DNA of 64,000 nt from Streptosporangium sp. NBC_01495. GTDB taxonomy: Bacteria > Actinomycetota > Actinomycetes > Streptosporangiales > Streptosporangiaceae. A program made the position numbers and the translations under genes. The stretch spans positions 4,898,001 through 4,962,000 of the forward strand of contig NZ_CP109430.1 of assembly GCF_036250735.1 (NCBI RefSeq), given 5' to 3'. The notes under the pieces are model-generated. The model made no database searches, was not told where the DNA came from, and was given only the letters and a program-made list of their open reading frames with translations. Below are positions 37,288-46,455 of the stretch, piece after piece (the first letter of the stretch is position 1; every line of letters begins with the position of its first letter).

Positions 37288-37611
37288 TAGGCTGCCCGCT
37301 CCTCACGTTCGACCAGGCGCCCCTTCTCAAAGCGGGCTCCGGCACGAACCAGGGCGACGAGGTGGGGCGCGTTGACCGCCCGCCAGCGGGCCTGGGCGGA
37401 CTCGATCAGCTTGAAGGCCATGGCCAGCCCGGCAGCGCGTGAGCCCGGCCCCTTGGTGACCTTGGTCCGGTGCCTGACGGTGGCGAAGGTGCTCTCGATG
37501 GGGTTGGTCGTGCGCAGGTGCACCCAGTGCTCGGCCGGAAAGTCGTAGAAGGCGAGCAGTTCGTCCAAGTCGTCGGTTATCTTGGCCACGGCCTTGGGAT
37601 ACTTGGCGCCA
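37287..37611 (-). pseudogene. C-terminal fragment of an IS256-family transposase
   Basis: About 108 residues, reading YGAKYPKAVAKITDDLDELL, HWVHLRTTNPIESTFATVR, TKGPGSRAAGLAMAFKL and NAPHLVALVRAG. This is the conserved C-terminal end of mutator/IS256 transposases, including the third acidic residue in NPIEST. The N-terminal two thirds are gone; the frame runs straight into the left end of IS5 copy B at 37612, which therefore truncated it. Confidence 0.8.
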
Positions 37612-37673
37612 TAGAAGTCCTAACAGAATGATCTGAGCGGCATCTTTGCAGGTCATCGGTTGTTGTACCTGGT

Positions 37674-38422
37674 ATGAGGAAGGGTGAGCAGCTGCCCTGG
37701 ATCGTCTCGGACGAGCTGTGGGCGCGGATCGAACCATTGTTGCCGAGAGCGGAGCGCCGCTACCGGCACCCTGGGCGTAAGCGGCTGGACGACCGTAAGG
37801 CGCTGTGCGGGATCTTGTTCGTGCTCTACACCGCGATCCCGTGGGAGTTCCTGCCGCAGGAACTGGGTTTTGGCTCGGGGATGACGTGCTGGCGTCGGTT
37901 GCGTGACTGGCATCAGGCCGGGGTCTGGGACCGGTTGCATCAGACGTTGCTGGCCGAGTTGCAGGCCGGCGAGCAGCTGGACTGGTCCAAGGCGGTGATC
38001 GACAGCTCCCACGTGCGGGCGCTCAAGGGGGGCCCACAACCGGTCCGAGCCCGGTCGACCGCGCCAAAACGGGCTCGAAACACCATGTGATCACCGATGG
38101 CAACGGCATTCCACTGGCCGTGAGCCTGACCGGCGGCAACCGCAACGACGTGCTGCGGTTGATGCCGCTGCTCGAGGCGGTTCCACCGGTGCGCGGCAAG
38201 GTGGGCAAGCCCCGTCGACGCCCTGCGGCGCTGTATGCCGACCGGGCCTACGACCACGATTGCCACCGCCGCTCGGTGCGCGAGAAACACGTCACACCGG
38301 TCATCGCCCGCCGCGGCACCGCGCACGGTTCTGGCCTCGGCGTCCACCGCTGGGTCGTCGAACAGACGATCGCCCTGCTGCACTGGTTTCGCCGACTACG
38401 CATCCGCTGGGAGATCCGCGAC
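37674..38422 (+). pseudogene. IS5-family transposase, copy B, 3'-truncated
   Basis: The first frame (37674-38090, 138 residues) includes the catalytic region LDWSKAVIDSSHVRALKGG. The second frame (-1) continues KTGSKHHVITDGNG and YADRAYDHDCHRR to RIRWEIRD, where identity with copy A ends at 38422. The last 30 residues (the DIHEAFLTLAAAL region of copy A) are missing and a helicase gene fragment follows in antisense. The site equivalent to the CCCAAAA heptamer of copy A is CCCACAA here (38033-38039), so -1 frameshifting would also be lost. The left end shares 20 bp with copy A (37612-37631). Confidence 0.8.
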
Positions 38423-39277
38423 CAGCAGCTTCTCGCGGCTCACTGCCCGGATGGCGCCGCTTTCGCTGTCGAGCACCTCGGTCACGGGCGAGCGCAGCCC
38501 GGCGATCAGCGGCCCGGCCCGCAACGTGTACAAGACGTTGCCGGCCAGCGACGGATCAAGCGCTGTAGCGAACGTTCCACGGATGACGCGCCCAGGCGTC
38601 ACGATCAGCGCCCGGCGCCGGGTGAAGGCGAGCGCGGCGGCGACCCCCAGCGCAGTCTTCCCCGCTCCCACCGACATGACGCATGCGGCGTTGACCTCGC
38701 CGCGACGGTAGTAGTTGGCCAGCGCGATCAGCGCATCTCGCTGGCACTCGCGCAGCGGACCCAGATCGAGGCACTCGCGGGCGCGATCGAAGTAGCCTCT
38801 GTCGGTTGCTGGACGGAGCGGGGGCGGCGTGACCAGCCCCAATGGATTGGGATCCATGTCGTCGGGGACGGGGACAATGGGATCGGAGATGACGTACGTC
38901 GCCAGCACCGGATCTTGCTGGAGCACTGTTTGGAGTTGCGCCACGCAACGGGCGATGTGCTCACGGATCGCGGCGTAGGAGAACCGCAGGACGACGTATT
39001 TGAGGCCGACGAGGTCGTTCTGCCGGATCCGGTCGTGAACGAAGGCGGTCCTGCTGCTGTGGAACGCGAACCCGTCGAGTTCGACCACCACCCGAAGGCG
39101 CGATCCGGCCAACAGGTAGTCCAGCCGATACGTCCGGTCCTCGACCGTCACCGGGTACTGTCCGCTCACATGGCGCGCGATCCCCGCCGTGGCGGCGGCG
39201 CTCAGCACCCACTTGACGAAGGCGTTCTCCAGATACGACTCACCGGACACCACGTCGATGAGCCGGGCACCGCTCAC
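38396..39277 (-). pseudogene. Nuclease-helicase fusion (probable defence gene), 3'-truncated
   Basis: About 285 native residues remain. Residues 40-115 match a Vsr/DUF559-like PD-(D/E)XK nuclease: RLDYLLAG (Asp53), VVVELDGFAFHSS (Glu66, Asp68) and LKYVVLRFSYAAI. About 170-285 begin a superfamily 2 DEAD/DEAH helicase, with a Q-motif-like LRECQRDAL and Walker A SVGAGKT at 202-208. After REKLL (about residue 285) the frame enters the IS5 copy B sequence (junction 38422/38423) and stops 26 bases later, so the DEAD box and the whole second helicase domain are missing. Nuclease-helicase fusions of this kind occur in restriction and anti-phage systems; that role is inference. It overlaps the small upstream gene by 4 bp. 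Confidence 0.7.
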
Positions 39278-39507
39278 CGGACCTCCTCGTTCAACGCGGC
39301 GACCTTCGTCTCCAGCTTCTCGTTTTGGTAGGTGTCACCGAAACGCTGCATCCGTCGGCTCACGCTGAGCGCATCACGTAGCGCGCCTTCGGCATGCAGC
39401 AGGTTGATCCAGGTCAGGACACTGGTAATGCGGAAGAAGCCGCGTGAGGGATCGGCGTCGTTGATCAGTATGGCCTGCGGCACCGCCTCAATCAGGCTGA
39501 GGTCTAA
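39274..39507 (-). pseudogene. 5'-truncated partner gene of the nuclease-helicase
   Basis: The frame ends in TGA overlapping the next ATG (ATGA), so it is the upstream gene of the same operon. It is open backwards through GTG 39483 (LDLSLIEAVPQAILI) into the left end of IS1380 copy 2 at 39508, which removed its 5' part. The remaining 78 codons are helical (RGFFRITSVLTWINLLHAEG, ALRDALSVSRRM) and not recognised. Confidence 0.6.
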
Positions 39508-39555
39508 CCTCGGGCTTTCACGGTGAATATCACCAACCTTGATCGTTTAAATGAG

Positions 39556-39626
39556 AAAAGTGCCTTTGAACTGGGATGATCGGACTTGTCTAAGGTCCCG
39601 TCCACACCAGCTCAAGAGGCACTTTT
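39556..39626. repeat. Long inverted repeat before the IS1380 transposase (copy 2)
   Basis: AAAAGTGCCTTTGAACTGG (39556-39574) faces CCAGCTCAAGAGGCACTTTT (39607-39626), ending three bases before the transposase start. It is the same arrangement as in copy 1. Confidence 0.65.
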
Positions 39627-39629
39627 CAC

Positions 39630-40955
39630 GTGAAGACTATCGCTTCGCGACCGAAGATCGTCATGTCCGCCGACGGTTCCGGGCTCATCTCCCAATCAGG
39701 TGCGCTGTTGCTGGTGGAGACGCTGCGCGTCACCGGCCTGGACCAGGCTCTGTCCACGCAGCTACAGCGATGGCGACCGGCCCGCGCGATCCATGACCCC
39801 GGCAAGATCGTCGCTGATCTCGCCGTCAGTCTCGCCCTGGGAGGTGACTGCCTGGCCGACATCGCACTCCTGCGCTCCCAACCAGAGCTGTTCGGCCCCA
39901 TCGCCTCCGACCCGACCGTCTCCCGGCTGATCGACCGGCTCGCCGCCGACATCGCCAAAACCCTGAAAGCGATTCGACGCGCACGCGCCATCGCGCGTGA
40001 ACACGCCTGGACCCTCGCCGAGTCAGCCGCGCCCGGAGCCGACGGTGAGCTGATCCCCATCGACCTGGACGCCACCATCGTCCTGGCCCACTCCGACAAG
40101 GAAAACGCCACCCCGACCTGGAAGAAGACCTTTGGTTTTCACCCCATGACCGCCTTCGCCGATCACGGCACCCACGGAGCCGGTGAGCCGCTGGCCCTGG
40201 TGCTGCGGCCGGGAAACGCCGGCTCCAACACCGCCGCCGACCACATCAACGCCACCGTCTTGGCCCTGGCTCAACTGCCCCGGGCCCGACGCCGTCAGGT
40301 CCTGATCCGCACCGATTCAGGCGGCGGCACCCATGAGTTCCTCACCTGGCTGACGCGTCCGGGCCGGTGGCTGAAATACTCCATCGGCTTCACCATCACC
40401 GACGACATCGGCGAGGCGATCCTGCGCCTGCCCGCGACGGCATGGACCCCCGCCTACGACGCCGACGGCCACGTGCGGCCCGGCGCCTGGATCGCCGAGA
40501 TCACCGCTTTGCTGGACCTCACCTCCTGGCCCGCCAAGATGCGTCTCATCGTGCGCAAAGAGCGCCCGCACCCCGGTGCGCGGCTGCGTTTCACCGACCC
40601 CGGCGGGCACCGCTTCACCTGTTTCGTCACCAACACCAAGCAAGGTCAGCTCGCCGATCTGGAGCTGCGCCATCGCCGCCGCGCCCGAGCCGAGGACCGC
40701 ATCCGCTGCGCCAAGGACACCGGCCTGCGCAACCTGCCGCTGCACGACTTCACCCAAAACCAGATCTGGTGCGAGATCGTCGCGCTGGCCTGCGACCTCA
40801 TGGCCTGGATGCAGATGCTCGCCCTGGACGGCTCGGCCCGCCGCTGGGAGCCCAAGCGTTTGCGGCTTCGGCTCCGCATCGCCGCCCGATGGCCCTGGGC
40901 CACGCTCATCATCACCGCCGTCACCTGTCTGCAAGCCCTGCCGGCACCGCCCTGA
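39630..40955 (+). CDS. IS1380-family transposase, intact copy
   Basis: 441 residues, GTG start. A DDE transposase of the IS1380 type: IPIDLDATIVLAHSDKE holds the first acidic region, VLIRTDSGGGTHEF the second, and LADLELRHRRRA with AEDRIRCAKDTGL the C-terminal part with the third. It has no internal frameshift, unlike copy 1 at 22153-23524. About 70 percent of positions look alike between the two, so they are not recent duplicates of each other. Confidence 0.9.
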   Translation: MKTIASRPKIVMSADGSGLISQSGALLLVETLRVTGLDQALSTQLQRWRPARAIHDPGKIVADLAVSLALGGDCLADIALLRSQPELFGPIASDPTVSRLIDRLAADIAKTLKAIRRARAIAREHAWTLAESAAPGADGELIPIDLDATIVLAHSDKENATPTWKKTFGFHPMTAFADHGTHGAGEPLALVLRPGNAGSNTAADHINATVLALAQLPRARRRQVLIRTDSGGGTHEFLTWLTRPGRWLKYSIGFTITDDIGEAILRLPATAWTPAYDADGHVRPGAWIAEITALLDLTSWPAKMRLIVRKERPHPGARLRFTDPGGHRFTCFVTNTKQGQLADLELRHRRRARAEDRIRCAKDTGLRNLPLHDFTQNQIWCEIVALACDLMAWMQMLALDGSARRWEPKRLRLRLRIAARWPWATLIITAVTCLQALPAPP

Positions 40956-41241
40956 CCAGCACCCAGCCGCTCCACCAACCAAGAAAGGACACCCACGGGC
41001 CCGTGGAACCCCGCCCACCCGGTGCGACAGCCGGGCCATCACGCTGACCAGAAAGCGAAAACAGCCCTCAGCCGAATGCCTCAGCCGACCACACGAAGAT
41101 CACGTAGGGTCGAGGACTGGCGCGGTAGCGTCTCCTGGCGGTAGGGCCTGAGGCCTTCATGTTCCGCCGGTTTCCCGGTCGGTTGTGCCACCCCAGTGAC
41201 CGTGGCCAGGTTCATTGCCCCGTTTCCAGTCCCCGCCCGTC

Positions 41242-41274
41242 AAACCGTGCATGCGGTTCTCCCGCACACGGCTT
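41242..41274 (-). ncRNA. Group II intron domain V
   Basis: On the minus strand AAGCCGTGTGCGG pairs with CCGCATGCACGGTTT around a GAGA-type loop, with a two-base bulge. The AGC triad and the 33-nt hairpin size fit domain V, the catalytic core. It overlaps the stop codon of the reverse transcriptase (41273-41275). Confidence 0.75.
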
Positions 41275-42560
41275 ACCGACGTCGTTCACCGCCGGCATTC
41301 GGTCTTCCCCGCCAGTCCCGAAAGGGCCTGGGCGCGACGACCATTCCAGACAGCGTGACCAGCCCGAGTTGGTTCGGGGACTGGAAGGCGACCACCGACC
41401 AGCCGAACTCCCGCGAACGCCGATGACGTTTGGCGATCACCAGCGCCAGCCGCATCCGCGCATAGCTCCCGATCTCGTTGAAGTACCTCGCGGAGTTCCC
41501 GAACCGGAAGTAGGCGGCCCAGCCGCTCAAGAACCGGTTCAGATCCGCCACAATCACCTCGACCGGCAACAACAACCGCGACCGCAGGGTGAGTTCCCTG
41601 ACCCGGTCACGCGCGCGTTGCATGGCCCTGCCCGCGGGCCAGCGGGCCAGGAACGTCACGGGCCGTTTCCCGTTCAACCCAGGAGAACGCACCAGCCGGT
41701 GATGAAAACCCAGGAAATCCAGGCCCTCACCGCCGACCTGCAGGTTCACGATCCGAGTCTTGGCCGTCTTGGGCTCCAGCCCGAGCTCGGCCAGCAGACT
41801 GACCAGGCGCGCAAGCGCCCGCTCAGCCTGGCTACGGGACCAGCACATGACGGTCGCGTCGTCGGCATAACGGACCAGAACCCCGTCTGCCTCGTCCCAT
41901 GCCCGATCGAGTCGGTGCAAGTAGACGTTGCACAGGACGGGTGAAACAACGCCGCCCTGTGGAGCTCCGGTGACCGCCTGCCGGACCTGCCCGTCCTCCA
42001 TCACCCCGGCGCGCAAAATCGCACGCAGCAGCTTCAAGACGCTCCGGTCGCAGACGCGTTCCTCGACCGCTCGCATCAACTCAACATGCGGAATCGCCGA
42101 GAAGCAGTTGGCGATGTCCGTCTCGACCACCCAGCGGCGGCCCCGATAGCACTCATCAACGAGCACCTGCAGGGCATCGTGCGCAGACCGCCGCGGGCGG
42201 AACCCGAACGAACAGTCCAGCATGTCGGCCTCGAAGACCGGCTCGAGCACGATCTTCAAAGCGGCCTGCACGATCCGGTCACGAACCGAAGGAATAGACA
42301 GCGGACGATACTCATCCCTCAACCCGGGCTTGGGGATCAGCACCCTTCGCGCGGGCAACGGCCGATAGCGCCCCTCCTTCAGCTCAGCGGCCAACTCGTC
42401 AAGGAGACGGACGACGCCGTACTCCTCGACCTGCGCCAGCGTGATCTTGTCGATGCCCGGTGCGCCATTGTTCGCGCGCACCGCGGCCCACCCGCGCCAA
42501 AGGACGTCTCTGCGATAGACTGGAGTTGCCCCGGTTCAGTAGACACGTCAGGGCTTTCGG

Positions 42561-43457
42561 CTACGCGGCAGCATAGCCGTCTTCTTGAATGCTCTTAAGG
42601 GCGTGTCGGCGTTCGTACTCGGTGGGGCTGAGCTGGCCGTTCGCGGAGTGGCGGCGGCGTGGGTTGTAGAAGCCCTCGATGTAGGCGAACACGGCCCGTT
42701 CGGCTTCTGACCTGGTACGGAAGGTCCGCCGGTCGATCAGCTCACACTCCAGCGAGGCGAAGAAACTCTCCGTGATCGCATTGTCGAAGCACGTCCCGGT
42801 CCTACCCGTCGAGGGGCGAACTCCTGCCTGCTCGCATCGCTGGCCGAAGGCGATCGAGGTGTACTGGCTGCCCTTGTCGCTGTGATGGATCACCCCGGCG
42901 CTGGGGCGGCGCTGATGGATCGCCATCGCCAGCGCGTCGGTCACCAGCTCAGTCCGCATATGGTCGGCCATCGCCCAGCCGACGATCCGCCTGGAGAACA
43001 CGTCCAAGACCACAGCGAGATAAACGAAACCCTGCCAGGTCGGCACATACGTGATGTCGGCCGTCCAGATCCGGTTCGGCTCGTCCGCTTCGAACTTCCG
43101 CTTCACCAGGTCCGACGCGGCTGCAGCCCGCCGATCCGCGATCGTCGTGCGGCAGCCCTTACGCCGGGAGACACCGGCCAGCCCGGCCGCACGCATCAGC
43201 CGGGCCACTCGCTTGCGGCCCACCTTCTCCCCGTCGATCTCACGCAGGTCGGCGTGGATGCGCGGCGCCCCATACACCTCATCAGAGGCCGTATGGTGCC
43301 GGTGGATCTTCTCAGTCAGCTCGGCATCACGACAGGCGCGAGTGGACGGGCCGCGCTTGGCCCAGGCGTAGTAGCCCTGGCGCGACACACCCAGCACCCG
43401 GGCCAGCAGGGAGACATCGTGGTGGTCTTTCTCCGCATCGATCAGCCGGTACTTCAT
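42561..43457 (-). CDS. IS3-family transposase OrfB (second type)
   Basis: 298 residues. It has an HTH_21-like start (RVLGVSRQGYYAWAKRGPS), the segment EVYGAPRIHADL, and a catalytic core with DDE residues in WTADITYVPTWQG, HHSDKGSQYTS and DNAITESFFASLE. The end is HSANGQLSPTEYE. The start ATG overlaps the OrfA stop (ATGA). It is intact and presumably functional with OrfA. Confidence 0.9.
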   Translation of the reverse strand: MKYRLIDAEKDHHDVSLLARVLGVSRQGYYAWAKRGPSTRACRDAELTEKIHRHHTASDEVYGAPRIHADLREIDGEKVGRKRVARLMRAAGLAGVSRRKGCRTTIADRRAAAASDLVKRKFEADEPNRIWTADITYVPTWQGFVYLAVVLDVFSRRIVGWAMADHMRTELVTDALAMAIHQRRPSAGVIHHSDKGSQYTSIAFGQRCEQAGVRPSTGRTGTCFDNAITESFFASLECELIDRRTFRTRSEAERAVFAYIEGFYNPRRRHSANGQLSPTEYERRHALKSIQEDGYAAA

Positions 43458-43741
43458 CTCGGCCGATCCGTCTCCCGCGCGAAGAAAACCGCGGCCTTAC
43501 GCAAGATCTCCTTCTCCTCGCGGAGGATCTTGTTCTCACGGCGCAGCCGGACCAGCTCGTCCTTCTCAGCGCTGGTCAGGCCGTCTTGGCGGCGGCCATC
43601 ATCGAGGTCGACCTGGCGCACCCAGGTACGGATCGACTGCGCGGAGGGCTCGAACTCCTTGGCGAGTTCCTCCGGCGACCGTCCCGCGCGCACCAGCTCC
43701 ACCATCTGCCGGCGAAACTCCGGCGGATAGTTGTTCGGCAC
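43454..43741 (-). CDS. IS3-family transposase OrfA (second type)
   Basis: 95 residues: transposase_8 HTH (YPPEFRRQMVELVRAGRS, then PSAQSIRTWVRQ) and a C-terminal coiled coil (ELVRLRRENKILREEKEILR). Its stop overlaps the OrfB start. Confidence 0.9.
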   Translation of the reverse strand: MPNNYPPEFRRQMVELVRAGRSPEELAKEFEPSAQSIRTWVRQVDLDDGRRQDGLTSAEKDELVRLRRENKILREEKEILRKAAVFFARETDRPR

Positions 43742-44639
43742 AGTGAACTCCTTCTTTCGGGAACCAGGGTTCCCCAGAGGTCAGGTGTCCACCAAACCGG
43801 GCCAACTCCAAGACCTTGTCCACCAGCGCATGGAATCTTCGTCCGGGGTCGGCCTTGGCCGCCCGGTAGAGCGCATGCTGCAAGGCACGGACCGGATCAC
43901 GTGGAACACGCGACCCCAAAGCGGCGGGACTAGCCGAACCGGCACTCACCGGGCCACCTCCATACAGACGCTGCGCATCGACGAAGCAGCGGCCCTTCCC
44001 TCACCGCCGGTTATGTTGTCCGGTCGGCTCAAGCAGTACTACGGCCGCCTCCGACGCCCACCCGGCACGCCACCCACTTCCCGAGATCATCGGTTATAAG
44101 GCACGTCGCTCCGGTGACACCTTCCGCAGGTCACCGGGCCGGGGAGGGCCTCCCCAGTTCCCGCCGCCACCATCGATGCGTTCCGCGCCCCATACGCCGG
44201 GGAGTTCTTCGCGGCTGCGCTTCCAGGCTCTACACCGCTTCCATGGCCTTCACCCTGGATTCGGGGGCTCGGCTCTCCCTGTTCCCGGCCTTGCAGCCGG
44301 GACCTCTAACGACGCCGCAGGCTTCGCTTCATGCTACGGACCGCATCCTCGCTCCCCCTCTTACAGGGCCTTTGACGCTGGGCTTCGACCCCGCCCGTTT
44401 CCAGACGAAACCGCCAGCCTGCTACCGGGCCTCCTGGCAGCTACCCGGACCGGACTTCCACCGGCAGGCGACGACGAGCTTACGAACAGAAAGATCAGCT
44501 ACTCACGCAGCTTCACCTCCCCGTTCTGCTGGGCGCACGAAAGATCGAGGTTAAGAGCCCCGTTGGCCGCCGGCCGGGCACGCAACATCGTCGCCGTTCG
44601 CTGCTGGGCGGCAGACCTCTCACAAGGGAAAGGAAAGCA

Positions 44640-44966
44640 ATGCGTCTACGAATCGCGCGTCTCTCACTGGCCTGCGCGGCGGGGATCGCCGCAACCTCGT
44701 TCGCGGCCGCTCCTGCCCATGCTTATCCGACCAATTGTTCTGCGGGGGCCGCCTCGCGAACCGCCACCATCGCGGTCTGCAACAGCGGGACGGGCTCCTA
44801 TCGGGCGATCGCTTTCTGCAATTATCCCGACGGCTGGTTCACCTCGGCGTACGGCAACTGGGTGACCAGGCCGTCCAGTTCGTATTCGACGGCGTACTGT
44901 CCCAAACAATCCGGGCACGGCGGACAGAGCACCGTCGATTCCGCTGCCTATGAAAGGCGCGACTGA
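44640..44966 (+). CDS. Small secreted Cys-containing protein
   Basis: 108 residues from ATG at 44640 (AAGGAAAG upstream). A Sec signal peptide ends at APAHA (about residue 28). The mature part of about 80 residues has four Cys (NCSAG, AVCNSG, FCNYPD, YCPKQ) that could form two disulfides. The family is not recognised; an extracellular binding protein or inhibitor is possible. It starts about 100 bp beyond the 5' end of the group II intron on the other strand. A strong terminator follows. Confidence 0.7.
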   Translation: MRLRIARLSLACAAGIAATSFAAAPAHAYPTNCSAGAASRTATIAVCNSGTGSYRAIAFCNYPDGWFTSAYGNWVTRPSSSYSTAYCPKQSGHGGQSTVDSAAYERRD

Positions 44967-44971
44967 TATCT

Positions 44972-44999
44972 GAGCGAGGGGCCTCTCGGCCCCTCGCTC
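44972..44999 (+). terminator. Terminator of the small secreted-protein gene
   Basis: Perfect 12-bp stem GAGCGAGGGGCC / GGCCCCTCGCTC with a TCTC loop, five bases after the stop, followed by GTTGT. The remaining space to the next gene (45000-45330) shows nothing I can assign. Confidence 0.85.
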
Positions 45000-45330
45000 G
45001 TTGTACGGGCGACTGGACGCGGGCGGCGTCGTGCCGACCGCCCGCACCGGCCGCGTCCGCCCGCACGGCAAGGGCGACGAGATGCGCACCGTCGCCACAT
45101 CACGCCGCTGACGAGCAGCTGAGCGATGGGCGGGCCGCCTGCCGGAACAAGATCAACGTCATTTGGGGCTCATGACAGAGTTGCCGCCCCGGCCGCACGC
45201 GCCAACGATGCGACACGGAATTCGAATCATCTGTCACATGGGCCGCCGGCGGGTTGAGCTTCCCCCGCGGGACGGAGGCGACTCCGCACCGTCATGTGTC
45301 ACCTCTCCTCGGGAGGCCGTCGGCCCCGCT

Positions 45331-46455
45331 TCACGGTCCGCCGGTCCGGGACCCGCGGACGGTCAGGCGGATCAGAAGCGGTGCCAGGAAGGCCATCACG
45401 AAGAGCCGGAGGCTCTGCACGCTGGAGATCAGTGGCAGGTTCGCGTGCGCGGAGGAGGCAGTCGCCAGGACCGCGTTGATCCCGCCCGGCGTCGTGGCGA
45501 GATAGGTGTCGCCGAACGGAATGTGAGTGAGAGCGGAGACTGTCCAGGCCAGGGCTCCGCACGCGGCGCTGACGGCCAGCGTGCAGGCCAGCGCGGCGGG
45601 CAGGATCCGGCGCAGGTGCCGCACGGTCCGCCGGGAGAACCGCAGGCCGACATCGAGCCCGATCATGGTGAACAGCAGGGTCCGCAGCATCCCGCTGGGG
45701 GCGAAGCCGTGCGCGAGGCCGCTCACGGTGAGAACGGCGGACACCAGCATGGGGCCCATCGTGGCCGGGCTGGGCAGTCTCAGACGGGAGCCCAGCAGCA
45801 CACCGAGCGGCGCGATGACCGCGAGCACGGCCAGGCCACATGCCTGGTCGTGGCCGTTGACCAGGTGCCAGGGACCGCCGGCACCGCCTCCAGCGCCGGC
45901 GCCCCCCTCCTGCGGCTGGGGAGAGATCCAGCTCAGCAGGACCGGCGTGCTCGCCACGACGAGGCCCAGCCGCAGATACTGCATGAACGCCACCAGGCGG
46001 CCGTCGGCGTCGAGGTCTTCGGCGGAGGCGACCGCGGCGGCCGACCCTCCGGCGATCATGCCGAGGGTGGCGGTGGCCCGGTCCACCCCGCTGAAGCGAA
46101 CCATGGCGAACGCGGCCGCCTGGCAGAGCAGGAGTGTCACCACGGTCACCGCGGCCAGGGGCGCGATCAATCCGGCCGTCTGGCCCAGTGCCGGCAGGTC
46201 CAGGTAGGTTCCCATCAGCACGCCGAGCAGCACCTGCGAGGCGCGGTTGAGCACGGCGGGAGCGCGATCACGCACCAGGCCGGTCAGCGCGGCCGCCAGC
46301 CCGAGGAGCAGCGGTATCAGGATGTGCGGGGAGGGCAGGGCCGGTTCGCCCAGTTCACCGGCCGCCACGGTGATCGCCAAGACCGCCGCCCACGCGATGA
46401 GCCTGACAGCCCGGCGGGTGATGCCGCTACCGGGGGCCGCGCGCGGCGCGTTCAA
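45331..46455 (-). CDS. AbrB-family integral membrane protein
   Basis: 374 residues with about ten hydrophobic segments, arranged as two repeats. This matches the AbrB-type membrane family (duplicated Gneg_AbrB domain, once called ammonia monooxygenase-like): IPLLLGLAAALTGL, ASQVLLGVLMGTYLD and GMIAGGSAAAVASAE in the first half, and ATMGPMLVSAVL, MIGLDVGLRFSR and ATTPGGINAVLATA in the second. The likely role is transport or membrane-linked regulation; the substrate is unknown. The TTG start overlaps the stop of the upstream membrane gene (TTGA), so the two are coupled. Confidence 0.75.
   Translation of the reverse strand: MNAPRAAPGSGITRRAVRLIAWAAVLAITVAAGELGEPALPSPHILIPLLLGLAAALTGLVRDRAPAVLNRASQVLLGVLMGTYLDLPALGQTAGLIAPLAAVTVVTLLLCQAAAFAMVRFSGVDRATATLGMIAGGSAAAVASAEDLDADGRLVAFMQYLRLGLVVASTPVLLSWISPQPQEGGAGAGGGAGGPWHLVNGHDQACGLAVLAVIAPLGVLLGSRLRLPSPATMGPMLVSAVLTVSGLAHGFAPSGMLRTLLFTMIGLDVGLRFSRRTVRHLRRILPAALACTLAVSAACGALAWTVSALTHIPFGDTYLATTPGGINAVLATASSAHANLPLISSVQSLRLFVMAFLAPLLIRLTVRGSRTGGP

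Larger units (their letters stand above)
39508..41071 (+). mobile_element. IS1380-family element, copy 2 (coding region intact)
   Basis: Left end CCTCGGGCTTTCACGGTGA at 39508, near identical to the left end of copy 1. The right end is uncertain: the closest candidate is near 41071, where GGGCTGTTTTCGC reads inward and only weakly resembles the left repeat. No target duplication was found. Between the transposase stop (40955) and the group II intron I see no gene. Confidence 0.55.
42521..43810 (-). mobile_element. IS3-family element (second type) inserted in the group II intron
   Basis: 1290 bp with inverted repeats TGGAGTTGCCCCGGTT / TGGAGTTGGCCCGGTT (read inward). The flanking 4-bp direct repeat is AGAC (42517-42520 and 43811-43814). 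It is unrelated in sequence to the IS3 copies at 23537 and 35329. The clean target duplication shows a direct insertion event. Confidence 0.85.
41273..43949 (-). pseudogene. Group II intron reverse transcriptase/maturase, split by an IS3 element
   Basis: The N-terminal 45 codons lie at 43815-43949 (GTG start, GGAGG upstream; RDPVRALQHALYRAAKADPG). The remainder lies at 41273-42520. Removing 42521-43810 and one copy of the AGAC duplication joins ALVDKV to YRRDVLWRGW without a gap and restores a 460-residue protein. It has RT motifs GAPGIDKITL, CSFGFRPRRSAHDAL, DIANCFSAIP, GAPQGGVVSPVL and the catalytic LVRYADDATV, then a maturase/thumb region (FLSGWAAYFRFGNS). As it stands the gene is disrupted and cannot make full protein, though the 3' portion remains an open frame of 402 residues. 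Confidence 0.85.
41200..44538 (-). mobile_element. Group II intron, interrupted by an IS3 element
   Basis: Minus strand. The 5' end is placed at GTGCG (44538-44534), followed by CCCAGCAGAAC and intron-like RNA sequence for about 590 nt up to the reverse transcriptase start. This explains the gene-free stretch 43950-44539. The 3' part has domain V at 41242-41274. The exact 3' end is not resolved and is given as about 41200. Without the IS3 insertion (42521-43810 plus one target copy) the intron is about 2.0 kb, a normal size. Confidence 0.75.

Noticed and set aside
40956..41199. A defined right end for IS1380 copy 2
   Set aside because: The best candidate near 41071 shares only a few bases with the left repeat and no target duplication is visible.
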